Notes: a model not told the origin generated them from the letters alone. A stretch of DNA of 11,843 bases from JAIRQX01 sp031556255 (GCA_031556255.1 JAVBTI010000118.1:1-11843); one strand, 5' to 3'. Positions 1 to 7,097 are shown, numbered from the stretch's first letter. Translations and numbers: made by a program.

Positions 1-196
1 CGCCCCCGCCGGGTGTCCCAAAAGTACCCTTTTACAGAAACCGGATGCCTTTAAAGATCACACCTGTATTACGCATCCGGTTTTCGTCATTGCGGGTTCC
101 CGTCACCCCGGACCTGATCCGGGGTCCGGGATGAAATAATGGGGAATGTCCCTGTTATTCTTATCTGGATTGCGGCTCAGGGCCGCAATGACGGAA
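1..196. repeat. Left terminal inverted repeat
   Basis: This segment is the reverse complement of 11648-11843. Bases 1-141 match perfectly, then there are mismatches at 142 (G against T) and 153 (T against C), and identity stops after 196. Within it, AAACCGGATGC (38-48) and GCATCCGGTTT (73-83) form an 11-bp stem around a 24-base loop. GGGTGTCCCAAAAG (11-24) near the edge resembles insertion-sequence ends in general, but I cannot assign a family. No transposase lies in the window. The part from about base 97 inward is the first unit of the adjacent tandem array, so the repeat may be a dispersed intergenic repeat rather than a transposon end. Confidence 0.9.
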
Positions 197-424
197 TGGT
201 GGATTGCACTTTCCCGTCACCCCGGACTTGATCCGGGGCCCGGGATGAAATAATGTGGAATGTCCCCGTTATTCTTATCTGGATTGCGGCTCAGGGCCGC
301 AATGACGGAAGGCTGGATTGCACTTTCCCGTTACCCCGGACCTGATCCGGGGCCCGGGATGAAATAATGTGGAATGTCCCTGTTATTCTTATCTGGATTG
401 CGGCTCAGGGCCGCAATGACGGAA
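97..424. repeat. Three tandem 114-bp palindrome-rich units
   Basis: Units begin with TTCCCGT at 97 and 211 and TTCCCGTT at 325, a spacing of exactly 114 bases. The last unit is cut to about 100 bases. Each holds a palindrome of the form CCCCGGA-N5-TCCGGGG, a conserved A/T-rich middle and a second hairpin, ATTGCGGC with GCCGCAAT. A few point differences separate the units (for example TGATCCGGGGTCC against TGATCCGGGGCCC). One inverted unit sits at the right end (11648-11747) and a degenerate piece at 6957-6989. The structure resembles REP/BIME-type intergenic repeats. Nothing suggests coding. Confidence 0.88.
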
Positions 425-533
425 GACGGGAGCGACCAGCGGGAGCGGGGCATCGGTGTAAATGTTCCGGTAGAAAGCCCCCACAGGGCCGGCGCCGGTT
501 TGCCCGCGGCGTAATATAGGCAGTAATAATCAA

Positions 534-576
534 TTGACTTAAATGCCCTTCTGTACCTATACTCGGATAGAGGTAC
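534..576 (+). promoter_or_regulatory. Sigma70-type promoter with overlapping dyad, upstream of the lipoprotein gene
   Basis: TTGACT (534-539) and TATACT (558-563) are separated by 18 bases, which places a start near 570, about 29 bases before the ATG at 599. GTACCT (553-558) and AGGTAC (571-576) form a perfect 6-bp inverted repeat straddling the -10 box and probable start site, the place expected for a repressor operator. The promoter is read directly from sequence; the operator role is inference. Confidence 0.6.
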
Positions 577-598
577 TTATAATTTACAGGGGTGAATA

Positions 599-1219
599 AT
601 GGGCGGATATCTTGGCAAAATGTTGAGTTTACTGTTTGCGGCGGCGCTGGCGTTTTCAGTTTTCGGCTGCGACGATTCCGGCGGCGGCGGTGGCGGTGGC
701 GGTGGCAGTGCGGACAGCCGCGTGACTGCAATCCCGGCGACTCCGTTGGAAGGTTTGGCCGCGGACGGCAACTTGTATGTCTTTGCCGGGAACAGCGGCC
801 TGCTGATCACCGTGCCGTACACCAACAGCCGGGTACCGGCGATCACTCTGCCCACACCGGCGGCGGCCGATCTTGAGCTTACGGACAGATCGTCGTTTCC
901 GTCAACAGTGAACGTATCCGGCAGCGCGAATACCGCATGGTTTTACTTATCCTCCACAGGCGGCTCAAACACAGGCACCGACGTATATTACTGCAGCGAC
1001 AGCGCCTGCGAGAACGGCTGGTACGACTGGGTCTATTCAGACGCTGAACTGGTGCTGACCGGCTATGAACCCGATGAAAATTATCCTGATGATCCCACAT
1101 ATTTTAACCTGCGGCTGCTGCCCGGATGGAATGTGATAAAAACCTATTACGACAGCAACGACAAATACTGGATGACGAACGGGCCCGCCGGCGTCACGGG
1201 CATCTGGGCTTATTATTAA
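599..1219 (+). CDS. Small poly-glycine lipoprotein of unknown function
   Basis: A 206-residue protein I do not recognise. The N-terminus has Lys7, a hydrophobic core at 8-22 and the lipobox VFGC with Cys24, so it should be processed by signal peptidase II and lipidated. Asp25-Asp26 follow the cysteine; in E. coli an Asp at +2 favours inner-membrane retention, but the rule need not hold here. Residues 28-36 are nine consecutive glycines (GGC/GGT codons, 680-706), a flexible tether and a slippage-prone tract. The rest is rich in Thr, Ser, Gly, Tyr and Asp, with little helix-forming sequence, and looks like a small beta-rich secreted domain. Two close cysteines (in YYCSDSACENG) could form a disulfide, and a PGWN motif lies near the C-terminus. 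A GGGGTG ribosome site precedes the ATG. Its own promoter and a strong terminator make it monocistronic. A link to the respiratory genes is only by proximity. Confidence 0.8.
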   Translation: MGGYLGKMLSLLFAAALAFSVFGCDDSGGGGGGGGGSADSRVTAIPATPLEGLAADGNLYVFAGNSGLLITVPYTNSRVPAITLPTPAAADLELTDRSSFPSTVNVSGSANTAWFYLSSTGGSNTGTDVYYCSDSACENGWYDWVYSDAELVLTGYEPDENYPDDPTYFNLRLLPGWNVIKTYYDSNDKYWMTNGPAGVTGIWAYY

Positions 1220-1247
1220 GCCCGGACCTCATGCGGTTAACTGCGGC

Positions 1248-1281
1248 AAATCCCAATCCGGAAAAGATTGGGATTTTTTTT
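1248..1281 (+). terminator. Rho-independent terminator after the lipoprotein gene
   Basis: AAATCCCAATC (1248-1258) pairs perfectly with GATTGGGATTT (1266-1276), an 11-bp stem with a 7-base loop, followed by a run of eight T (1274-1281). It lies 28 bases past the stop codon at 1219. Confidence 0.92.
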
Positions 1282-1412
1282 GTCCGTCCAAAACACTTCT
1301 TCCCGCCATGCCAACCCGGAAAATAAAGAAGCCCGCCATTGCGGGAGCTGAACGCGGCAATGCCCCGGGGGACTCCTGTTTAAACATCGGTTCCGAAACA
1401 CAGATCATACAC

Positions 1413-1471
1413 CCGGGAACGGCATCTTGAAGCCGGCACACCGCTGAAGGCTCTGCAGATGCCCGCTCCGG
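1413..1471. other. Nested inverted-repeat element in the gene-free stretch before operon 1
   Basis: The stretch 1282-1836 holds no convincing gene. Within it, GGCATCT (1421-1427) pairs with AGATGCC (1457-1463). Inside that stem AGCC (1431-1434) pairs with GGCT (1449-1452), and outside it CCGG (1413-1416) can pair with CCGG (1468-1471). The nested arrangement suggests a folded RNA or a DNA-binding site. It lies upstream of the promoter at 1500-1528, so it would not be part of that transcript. I could not match it to a molybdenum-cofactor riboswitch or another named motif. Confidence 0.4.
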
Positions 1472-1499
1472 CCATTTTATCCGGCAGGGATAATTACTG

Positions 1500-1528
1500 T
1501 TGCTTTTTCTATCGGCGGCAGTTATAAT
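1500..1528 (+). promoter_or_regulatory. Near-consensus sigma70 promoter upstream of operon 1
   Basis: TTGCTT (1500-1505) and a perfect TATAAT (1523-1528) with the optimal 17-base spacer. Transcription should start near 1535, giving a leader of about 300 bases before the catalytic-subunit ATG at 1837. The leader contains an intrinsic terminator at 1634-1678. Confidence 0.65.
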
Positions 1529-1534
1529 GATTTA

Positions 1535-1678
1535 ATTCGTAATAATAAAATATTGGTAAATTTTATGCTGAAAATGCTTCGTAAAACTGAACACAGCAAA
1601 TTTATTCAAAGACTGTTCTTCCTCCTCATTACGAAAGAGCCGCGGGAGAGGTTCAGCCGCTCCCCTGCTCTTTTTTTT
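1535..1678 (+). ncRNA. Putative short leader RNA or small RNA ending at a terminator
   Basis: The promoter at 1500-1528 and the intrinsic terminator ending at 1678 define a transcript of about 140 bases with no good ribosome site or recognisable protein. It could be an attenuated leader of operon 1 or a free small RNA. A reading frame beginning with TTG at 1553 runs through the terminator and ends at 1840, overlapping the operon-1 start codon by four bases (ATGA). I see no Shine-Dalgarno for it, so its translation is doubtful. The boundaries are inferred. Confidence 0.4.
1634..1678 (+). terminator. Intrinsic terminator or attenuator in the operon-1 leader
   Basis: AAAGAGC (1634-1640) pairs with GCTCTTT (1667-1673) and GGGAG (1644-1648) with CTCCC (1660-1664), separated by a small internal loop, and eight T follow (1671-1678). 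No gene ends upstream of it: the lipoprotein gene already has its own terminator at 1248-1281. It therefore probably controls read-through into operon 1 or ends a small RNA. Confidence 0.65.
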
Positions 1679-1836
1679 CAACCGGCCGGGCGGAGATGCG
1701 GACAGGCCGCCCAATTCCGGGCACATAGGCCGCCGACGTTACAACCCCGCCGGAAGCCGGGATCGTGTGGCAAAATATACTTCACAATTAAAACAAAATA
1801 TCAATATCCAGCAAATAGAACAATGGAGGAGTTTCT

Positions 1837-4800
1837 ATGAATGTATTCGATAGCTCGGAAAACAAGTTCGGCTCAACACGCCGCGGATTCCTGAAAGGGC
1901 TGATCGGCACAGGCGCCGCTGCCGCCCTTTACGGCTGTTCCGGCGGCGACGGCGATACGTTCTATGTATCGACACCTGTTCCGGATACTCCCGGCGAGGA
2001 GGCCGCAACCTACATCTACGGCTCCAACGCGCATAACTGCAGCGGAACCTGCATTATAAGAGGCAGGGTTGTCAACGGCAAGATTACGCGCTTTCTTACG
2101 GACGAAAGCGTTATCGGTTACGGCTCCGGCAACGCCGCCAAGGGGATTGACATGAACAGCCCCAACCGCACACAGTCCAGAGCCTGCGCGAAGTGCCGTT
2201 CATACAGGCTCCGTCTGTATAATCCGGGGCGCCTGAGATATCCGATGAAGCAGACGAAAACCCGCGGGGATCTCACGGGGTTCGTGCGCGTGAGCTGGGA
2301 CGACGCCCTTGCGGAAATTGCCAAAAAGGTGAAGATCACCCAGGATACGCACGGCCCGGATGCGATGTATGACCTGTACGCCTCCGGCGGCGGCGGCGTG
2401 GGCAGCCTGCTTCCCTACTCCGGCGGCCGTATGGGCTACTGGGGAAGCTACAGCACACACCAGTTCCGTTATGTAATCAACGGGTACTCCGGCTTCCCGC
2501 AATATGTCAACCATACCGCCAACTCTTTCTCCACCCGCTATACGGGGAACAGCTACATGGCAACCCATCTTGATATCACCGACGACACCAAAAACTATGT
2601 CATGTACGGCTCCAACTATCTGTCGACCAGCCACCCCCAGTCGTACGGCACGATGCGCGGCATTGAGGAGATGAAAAAACGGGGAGGCAAAGTGATTTTT
2701 GTGGGGCCGGAATGTGTTGACCAGGCGGTCACCCTGGCGACGGAGTGGATCCCTTCCAAGCCGTATACCGACCCCGCGCTCTTTCTGGCGATGATCTTCG
2801 AGGGGATAGTCAATACATTTGACACTGACGGCACGGTGAAGGCTGACCCATGGATGGACGTTGATTATCTGGACACAATGGTCTACGGATTCTTTGATTC
2901 GCCGGAGTATTGGATAAACCAGCGGGACGGCACCATATCCCTGACGGAACCCGCTTCCGCGGATCTCCAGCAATGGGTGCCCATACAGGGGCCCCAGAGC
3001 ACCGTGAACCTGAGATGGAATCAGGAAGTCACTTCAGCCGCATTCCCCGCATTATCGGCGGGCCCTGACGACACGCTTGATTTCATGCAGGTGTGCCGCA
3101 GGATTTACGCCGTTCCCGCCGGGCGCTCCCTTGCTTCTTACGTGATGGGGGACGATCTCAGGCTGGAAAACGCGACCTACGGCATGCCCACAAACAGCGC
3201 GGGCAAAACAAACTATTATGCCAAAGCTTTCGAGGCGGCGGCAAATAATAAACGCGCGTCCAGATGCTCGTACCCGGTCAAAGGGGTTCCGGCGCACTCC
3301 GCCGCGGCGAACAGCAGCAGGTATAAAACCAAGAACGACTTTTATGTCAAAAAGAACGCGGCATGGGCATCCGCCATCACGGGCATCCCCGCCGCGAGGA
3401 TCACGGAGCTCGCGCGGTTTTACTTCGACAGGAACAACCACCCGATATACAACGACTGGTGCGGCGGTTTGCAAAAACAGGCGGACGGCCTGGCAAACCT
3501 GCTTATAATGCAGATGTTCTTTTGTATCGCCAAGGTATGGGGCATAAAGGGCGCCGGCTGGGGCCGCGGATTGACGCAGGACTTCAGCAAGGCAAGCAAT
3601 GCCAACGCAGGCAACATAGGCGCGTCCGCAAGCGCGTCAAACCCCAGCGGCCCGGTGGCATCCTGCACCGCATGGCATAACGGCATCAAAATGACTTACG
3701 CCACGGAGCTCGCCGCCAACGGTTACGCCTCCAAATGGGTGCCCGACAACCAGGGCACCGATCTGAGCAAAGCCTATATGGATGACGGCGGCGCCAAAGC
3801 GATGCTTAAATGGAAACGGACCGGCTCCAGCGTAAACACACTTCCTTCCGAAGACGGCAAAGGCGAATATTACGTCTGGGACGGTTTTTCGGGTTCCACT
3901 ATTCCCACAGCCGGCTCAACCGGCTATAAACGCGCCGGTTTCCGCGTGGTGGCCAACTCGGCCGGGAATATCCCGGTCAACCAGCACGAATGCTCGAACG
4001 ACCTTGCCGATTTGTGGAGCAAACTGCCGAAGTGCGACGTAAACAACGCGGATTCCTTCTGTCTGTATGTATTCGACAATTACCTCACTCCTTCCGCGCG
4101 CTGCGCGGACTATGTGCTCCCCGCCGCCACCAACTGGGAACAGCCCATGACATACTCCACCAACTACGGGAATGCCATCTATGTTCCGGTCGTGAGCGCG
4201 CCTCCGGGAGAGGCCAGATCCGGCTATGACTACACCGCTAGTCTGCTGAGCGCCTATGACAGACAGTTCGGCACCTCCCATAATGCCAGCTTTACGGGCG
4301 GGAAAACCCAGGAACAAAAGGGAAGGGAGGCTGTTGAGGCTCTCTGCAAGAACAGCAGCAGCGTTTTCTACGGCATGAGCTATGAGCAGTACCTTGAGAA
4401 CGCCTATATACCCGGCCTGCCCGGCAGCGGTAAAAATCTGATAGACTGCCCGCTCAGGACGGATCTTGACGCCTATCTGGCCGACAAGACCAATATCGAA
4501 ACCACGCCGTTTCTCGCCCAGACAGGCACGGAAGCCGCCCACGTTCCGTACATTGTTACATTCCGCTCGGATGATGGCCTTACCGGAGCTTATCAGGGGG
4601 GCTACGGCAACGATTACCCGACATACGCCCTGCCTTCCAAAACACTCGGCACACTGCCGGGCGGCGGCGACTGGGTTACCCGTGCGCCTAACGCTTCCGG
4701 AAAATTCCAGGTGTTCTCCGCGCAATATGTGTGGACATATGAATGGAAATTCTCAAAATGGCACGGTTATCTGCCGATGGCTGAACGCGGCCAGAAAAAC

Positions 4801-5499
4801 AGCGACTACGAGGGAGACCCGCATGTCTATCCGATCCCCATATATTTCGCTTACGAAGACTATTTTATGGAAGCGTACAGCAAACCGTCGGCCGGCGAAC
4901 TGAAAACCACCGATGAAATTTTCGGGGCGGGGCAGGGGCTCCTGCTCACCACCACCCACGACAGGTACCGCTCCCACTCGACATTCGGCGAAAACGGCTA
5001 TACGCGCGAACTTACCCACCGCACGGTGAAAGGTTCCTCCGGCAATAACGCGGGCAGGCATATTATTAAGCCCGGCGGGCTGTATTCCGGTGACGACTGG
5101 GGCGAATACGCCCTCTCGGCGCCTCTCGGCGGCGACATGTCCGTAAACGGCGGCGGCGATATACCGCGGATCAACAAAGCTGTCCAGTACAGACAGGGTA
5201 ACGCCACGTATTCCGAGTGCTGGATTAACCCGGAAGACGCGATCGCCAGAAATATTGAGGACGGCGACCTTATGAAACTTGAAAACCCTGTCGGCGCGGT
5301 ACGCGTGGTGGCAAGGGTGTCAAGCAGGGCCGCCAAAGGTTATGTGGCGCTGCACCAGGGATGCTGGTACGATCCGGATCCGGTGGACGGAGTGGATGAC
5401 GGCGGCAATGCCAACACTTTGATGTCGCAGAGACATTCACGCGTCGACCATGGGAACGGCCAGCAATCCGCAATGGTCAAAGTAACCAAAGTCGGTTAA
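1837..5499 (+). CDS. DmsA-like molybdopterin oxidoreductase, Tat-exported catalytic subunit
   Basis: A 1220-residue catalytic subunit of the DMSO-reductase family (bis-MGD molybdenum enzyme), expected to act outside the cytoplasmic membrane as a terminal reductase of unknown substrate. It has a Tat motif, STRRGFLK (13-20), then LYGC with Cys34, a possible lipobox. The N-terminal FeS motif is Asn64-x3-Cys68-x3-Cys72...Cys117: Asn replaces the first cysteine, and an extra Cys120 lies in RACAKC, where DmsA has RACLRG. Next come the family signature GRLRYPMKQ, a predicted Mo-ligand Ser206 in GSYST, the AWASAITGIPA block near 506 and the molydopterin-binding C-terminal domain from about 1036 (INPEDAIARNIEDGDLM, then GCWYDPD). 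It is about 400 residues longer than E. coli DmsA, with extra sequence before residue 737 and between 770 and 1036. GGAGGAG (1825-1831) sets the start. It is first in an operon with the FeS subunit 12 bases downstream. DMSO, TMAO or a sulfur or metalloid oxyanion are all possible substrates. Confidence 0.92.
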   Translation: MNVFDSSENKFGSTRRGFLKGLIGTGAAAALYGCSGGDGDTFYVSTPVPDTPGEEAATYIYGSNAHNCSGTCIIRGRVVNGKITRFLTDESVIGYGSGNAAKGIDMNSPNRTQSRACAKCRSYRLRLYNPGRLRYPMKQTKTRGDLTGFVRVSWDDALAEIAKKVKITQDTHGPDAMYDLYASGGGGVGSLLPYSGGRMGYWGSYSTHQFRYVINGYSGFPQYVNHTANSFSTRYTGNSYMATHLDITDDTKNYVMYGSNYLSTSHPQSYGTMRGIEEMKKRGGKVIFVGPECVDQAVTLATEWIPSKPYTDPALFLAMIFEGIVNTFDTDGTVKADPWMDVDYLDTMVYGFFDSPEYWINQRDGTISLTEPASADLQQWVPIQGPQSTVNLRWNQEVTSAAFPALSAGPDDTLDFMQVCRRIYAVPAGRSLASYVMGDDLRLENATYGMPTNSAGKTNYYAKAFEAAANNKRASRCSYPVKGVPAHSAAANSSRYKTKNDFYVKKNAAWASAITGIPAARITELARFYFDRNNHPIYNDWCGGLQKQADGLANLLIMQMFFCIAKVWGIKGAGWGRGLTQDFSKASNANAGNIGASASASNPSGPVASCTAWHNGIKMTYATELAANGYASKWVPDNQGTDLSKAYMDDGGAKAMLKWKRTGSSVNTLPSEDGKGEYYVWDGFSGSTIPTAGSTGYKRAGFRVVANSAGNIPVNQHECSNDLADLWSKLPKCDVNNADSFCLYVFDNYLTPSARCADYVLPAATNWEQPMTYSTNYGNAIYVPVVSAPPGEARSGYDYTASLLSAYDRQFGTSHNASFTGGKTQEQKGREAVEALCKNSSSVFYGMSYEQYLENAYIPGLPGSGKNLIDCPLRTDLDAYLADKTNIETTPFLAQTGTEAAHVPYIVTFRSDDGLTGAYQGGYGNDYPTYALPSKTLGTLPGGGDWVTRAPNASGKFQVFSAQYVWTYEWKFSKWHGYLPMAERGQKNSDYEGDPHVYPIPIYFAYEDYFMEAYSKPSAGELKTTDEIFGAGQGLLLTTTHDRYRSHSTFGENGYTRELTHRTVKGSSGNNAGRHIIKPGGLYSGDDWGEYALSAPLGGDMSVNGGGDIPRINKAVQYRQGNATYSECWINPEDAIARNIEDGDLMKLENPVGAVRVVARVSSRAAKGYVALHQGCWYDPDPVDGVDDGGNANTLMSQRHSRVDHGNGQQSAMVKVTKVG

Positions 5500-5511
5500 C
5501 AGGAGGGCGAC

Positions 5512-6126
5512 ATGCGCAGAGCATTTTATTACGATCAATCAAGGTGTATGGCATGCAACGCCTGCACTGTGGCGTGCAAAGACTGCAACGGTATTCTCCC
5601 GGGGCCTGTGCGCTGGAGATATCAGCGCACTTACGGCGATGAGACCGCGAATTATGAGGCTCAGAAAAATCTGAGATATTACAATCTCTCCATAGCGTGC
5701 AATCACTGCAAAGAACCGGCCTGCCTGACCGCCTGCACCTCGGGCGCCGTCTCCAAAAGGGATGACGGCGTGGTGTTTGTGGACCGGACCAAATGTATAG
5801 GGCTGTTGTCCTGCATTCAGGCATGCCCTTACGGCAAGCCGCAGATAGCGGGCGATAAACAGGAACCGGAAAGGAACGCTTCATGGTCTGTCGCGCACCC
5901 GATGCAGAAGTGCGATTTCTGCCGGTCACGCATAGACAGCGGCAAACAGCCGATCTGTGTGGCGGCCTGCCCGAATCACGCCCTCGACAGCGGCGACTAT
6001 GACGAGCTGCTCGCCAAATATCCCGGAGCGGTGCAGCTTTCTAAATCAGCCTTCCCCTATGCCTACCCCGACGGCTACGGCGCGGATACCACACAACCGA
6101 GTTTTTTGATAAAGAAACGTTCCTAA
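5512..6126 (+). CDS. DmsB-like four-cluster ferredoxin subunit, one cluster cysteine missing
   Basis: A 204-residue electron-transfer subunit, close to the length of E. coli DmsB, which should pass electrons to the catalytic subunit encoded just upstream. Cluster motifs in order: Cys12, 15, 18, 22; Cys63, 66, 71, 75; Cys95, 101, 105; Cys134, 137, 149, 153. In the third group (CIGLLSCIQACPYG) the second cysteine is Leu98 (codon CTG, 5803-5805). NarH has Trp at this position and binds a [3Fe-4S] cluster, and replacing the equivalent DmsB Cys102 also gives [3Fe-4S]. One [3Fe-4S] plus three [4Fe-4S] clusters is therefore my prediction. Cys25 is an extra cysteine near group I. There is no signal peptide; export as a complex with the Tat-bearing partner is usual in this family. 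AGGAGG (5501-5506) precedes the ATG and the 12-base gap implies co-translation. No membrane-anchor gene follows. Confidence 0.93.
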   Translation: MRRAFYYDQSRCMACNACTVACKDCNGILPGPVRWRYQRTYGDETANYEAQKNLRYYNLSIACNHCKEPACLTACTSGAVSKRDDGVVFVDRTKCIGLLSCIQACPYGKPQIAGDKQEPERNASWSVAHPMQKCDFCRSRIDSGKQPICVAACPNHALDSGDYDELLAKYPGAVQLSKSAFPYAYPDGYGADTTQPSFLIKKRS

Positions 6127-6135
6127 AGCCCATCC

Positions 6136-6158
6136 GGCGCGGGCATTTTGCCCGCGCC
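6136..6158 (+). terminator. GC-rich hairpin between FeS subunit and chaperone genes
   Basis: GGCGCGGGC (6136-6144) pairs perfectly with GCCCGCGCC (6150-6158) around a 5-base loop, in the 58-base gap before the chaperone gene. No T run follows, so this is more likely a processing, mRNA-stability or partial attenuation element than a full stop. It could lower chaperone expression relative to the enzyme subunits. Confidence 0.5.
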
Positions 6159-6184
6159 CTCATAATAATGCCTAAGGTGGTAAA

Positions 6185-6904
6185 ATGCAGGAAAAAAGTA
6201 CCGCGGAAATATGCCGAAATTTAGGTTTGAGCGCCGGGGAACTGCTGTCGGCGCATAACGGGCGGGAAGTCATGTACAATTTGTTCTACAGAACTTTTAT
6301 CATGACGCCGGATGATGAATATTACAGAATGCTGGAAGATCTCGTTCCGGACATTATGGCCATGGCTGACGGCTGGGGCGATAAAAACGCCTCGGACGCG
6401 GCTTCGGCGCTTTCGGATTTTATCAGCACCCGTAAGAAGCTGCCGGAGGAAGAACTTAAGGAATATGATCTTGACAATATGAGGCATTATACCCAGTTGT
6501 TCTGCTATTCAAATTCCGTCCGCACGGCGGAATCCCATTATCTTTCAAGGGAAAAGCTTTCCAGACAGGAACCTTTTGACGCCTGCACCAATATATATGC
6601 CGCATATAAAATGCCCAAAGATGAAAAATATAAAGAGGATGCGGATTTTATATCCATAGAGATGCGTTTTATGGCATTTGCGGCCTCTAAAACCGCCGAA
6701 GCTTTAAAAACCGATGACAGGCCCATGATTGCGCAGTTATTGTCCGGGCAGACGGATTTTCTCAGGGAGCACCCCGGGCTATGGATTCCTGATTTCTGCG
6801 GGGATGTTTACGCCTATAGCGCGTCAAAACGTTTATATATGCCTGTGTGCATGATTATGTCAGCGTTTTTGCCCAACGATCTCGAATTTCTGGAAGCCCA
6901 TTGA
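6185..6904 (+). CDS. TorD/DmsD-family chaperone for molybdoenzyme maturation
   Basis: A 239-residue, mostly helical cytoplasmic protein without signal peptide or membrane segment. It matches the TorD/DmsD family (nitrate reductase delta subunit-like superfamily). Visible family marks are the YTQLFCYSN segment (about residues 101-109), then AESHYLSRE (family pattern E-S-x-Y), an acidic helix rich in Phe and Met (ADFISIEMRFMAFAA) and a late FLREHPGLWIPDF block resembling the family's H-x-x-x-W end. Such proteins bind the Tat signal of a molybdoenzyme, hold it until cofactor insertion and prevent early export. AAGGTGG (6174-6180) precedes the ATG. As third gene of operon 1 its main client should be the 1220-residue enzyme. 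Operon 2 has no chaperone of its own in the window, so it may serve both; that is inference. Confidence 0.85.
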   Translation: MQEKSTAEICRNLGLSAGELLSAHNGREVMYNLFYRTFIMTPDDEYYRMLEDLVPDIMAMADGWGDKNASDAASALSDFISTRKKLPEEELKEYDLDNMRHYTQLFCYSNSVRTAESHYLSREKLSRQEPFDACTNIYAAYKMPKDEKYKEDADFISIEMRFMAFAASKTAEALKTDDRPMIAQLLSGQTDFLREHPGLWIPDFCGDVYAYSASKRLYMPVCMIMSAFLPNDLEFLEAH

Positions 6905-6956
6905 GCGGCGGCAGGGATTATAAAAACCGCGCCATTGCCGAAGCCCCGCTCACATC

Positions 6957-6989
6957 TCCGTCATTCCGGCCCCGGATCAAGTCCGGGGT
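6957..6989. repeat. Degenerate copy of the dispersed palindromic repeat
   Basis: CCCCGGATCAAGTCCGGGGT (6970-6989) is the exact reverse complement of 219-238 in the left tandem array. It is preceded by TCCGTCATTCCGG, which resembles the flanking repeat text. It sits in the 307-base convergent spacer 6905-7211, otherwise non-coding and rich in hairpins. Confidence 0.7.
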
Positions 6990-7097
6990 TGTTATTAACG
7001 CGGCCAGGGGAAGCTTTAAGCGCGGTGAATATAAACGAAACCGTGCGGAGCACCCGATGGCGGAAGAGGAAAAAACCGGCTTTTTTCGACAGTCCGG

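Noticed and set aside
1..60. Insertion sequence with transposase
   Set aside because: The edge sequence resembles generic insertion-sequence ends, but no transposase or fragment of one is encoded in the window.
97..424. CRISPR array
   Set aside because: The units are 114-bp contiguous repeats without variable spacers, and no cas genes are present.
592..876. Arg-rich alternative frame over the lipoprotein gene
   Set aside because: It is an artefact of the GGC/GGT tract read in another frame; the 599 frame has a signal peptide and lipobox.
1282..1836. Molybdenum-cofactor riboswitch
   Set aside because: The location before a molybdoenzyme operon invites it, but I could not match the conserved motif. 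A covariance-model search would decide.
1553..1840. 95-codon frame before operon 1
   Set aside because: It has a TTG start without Shine-Dalgarno and runs through an intrinsic terminator, and the product resembles no protein I know. Kept only as a possible leader feature.
2200..2973. Long frame on the - strand
   Set aside because: It is antisense to the clearly homologous 1837-5499 gene; long shadow frames are expected in GC-rich coding DNA.
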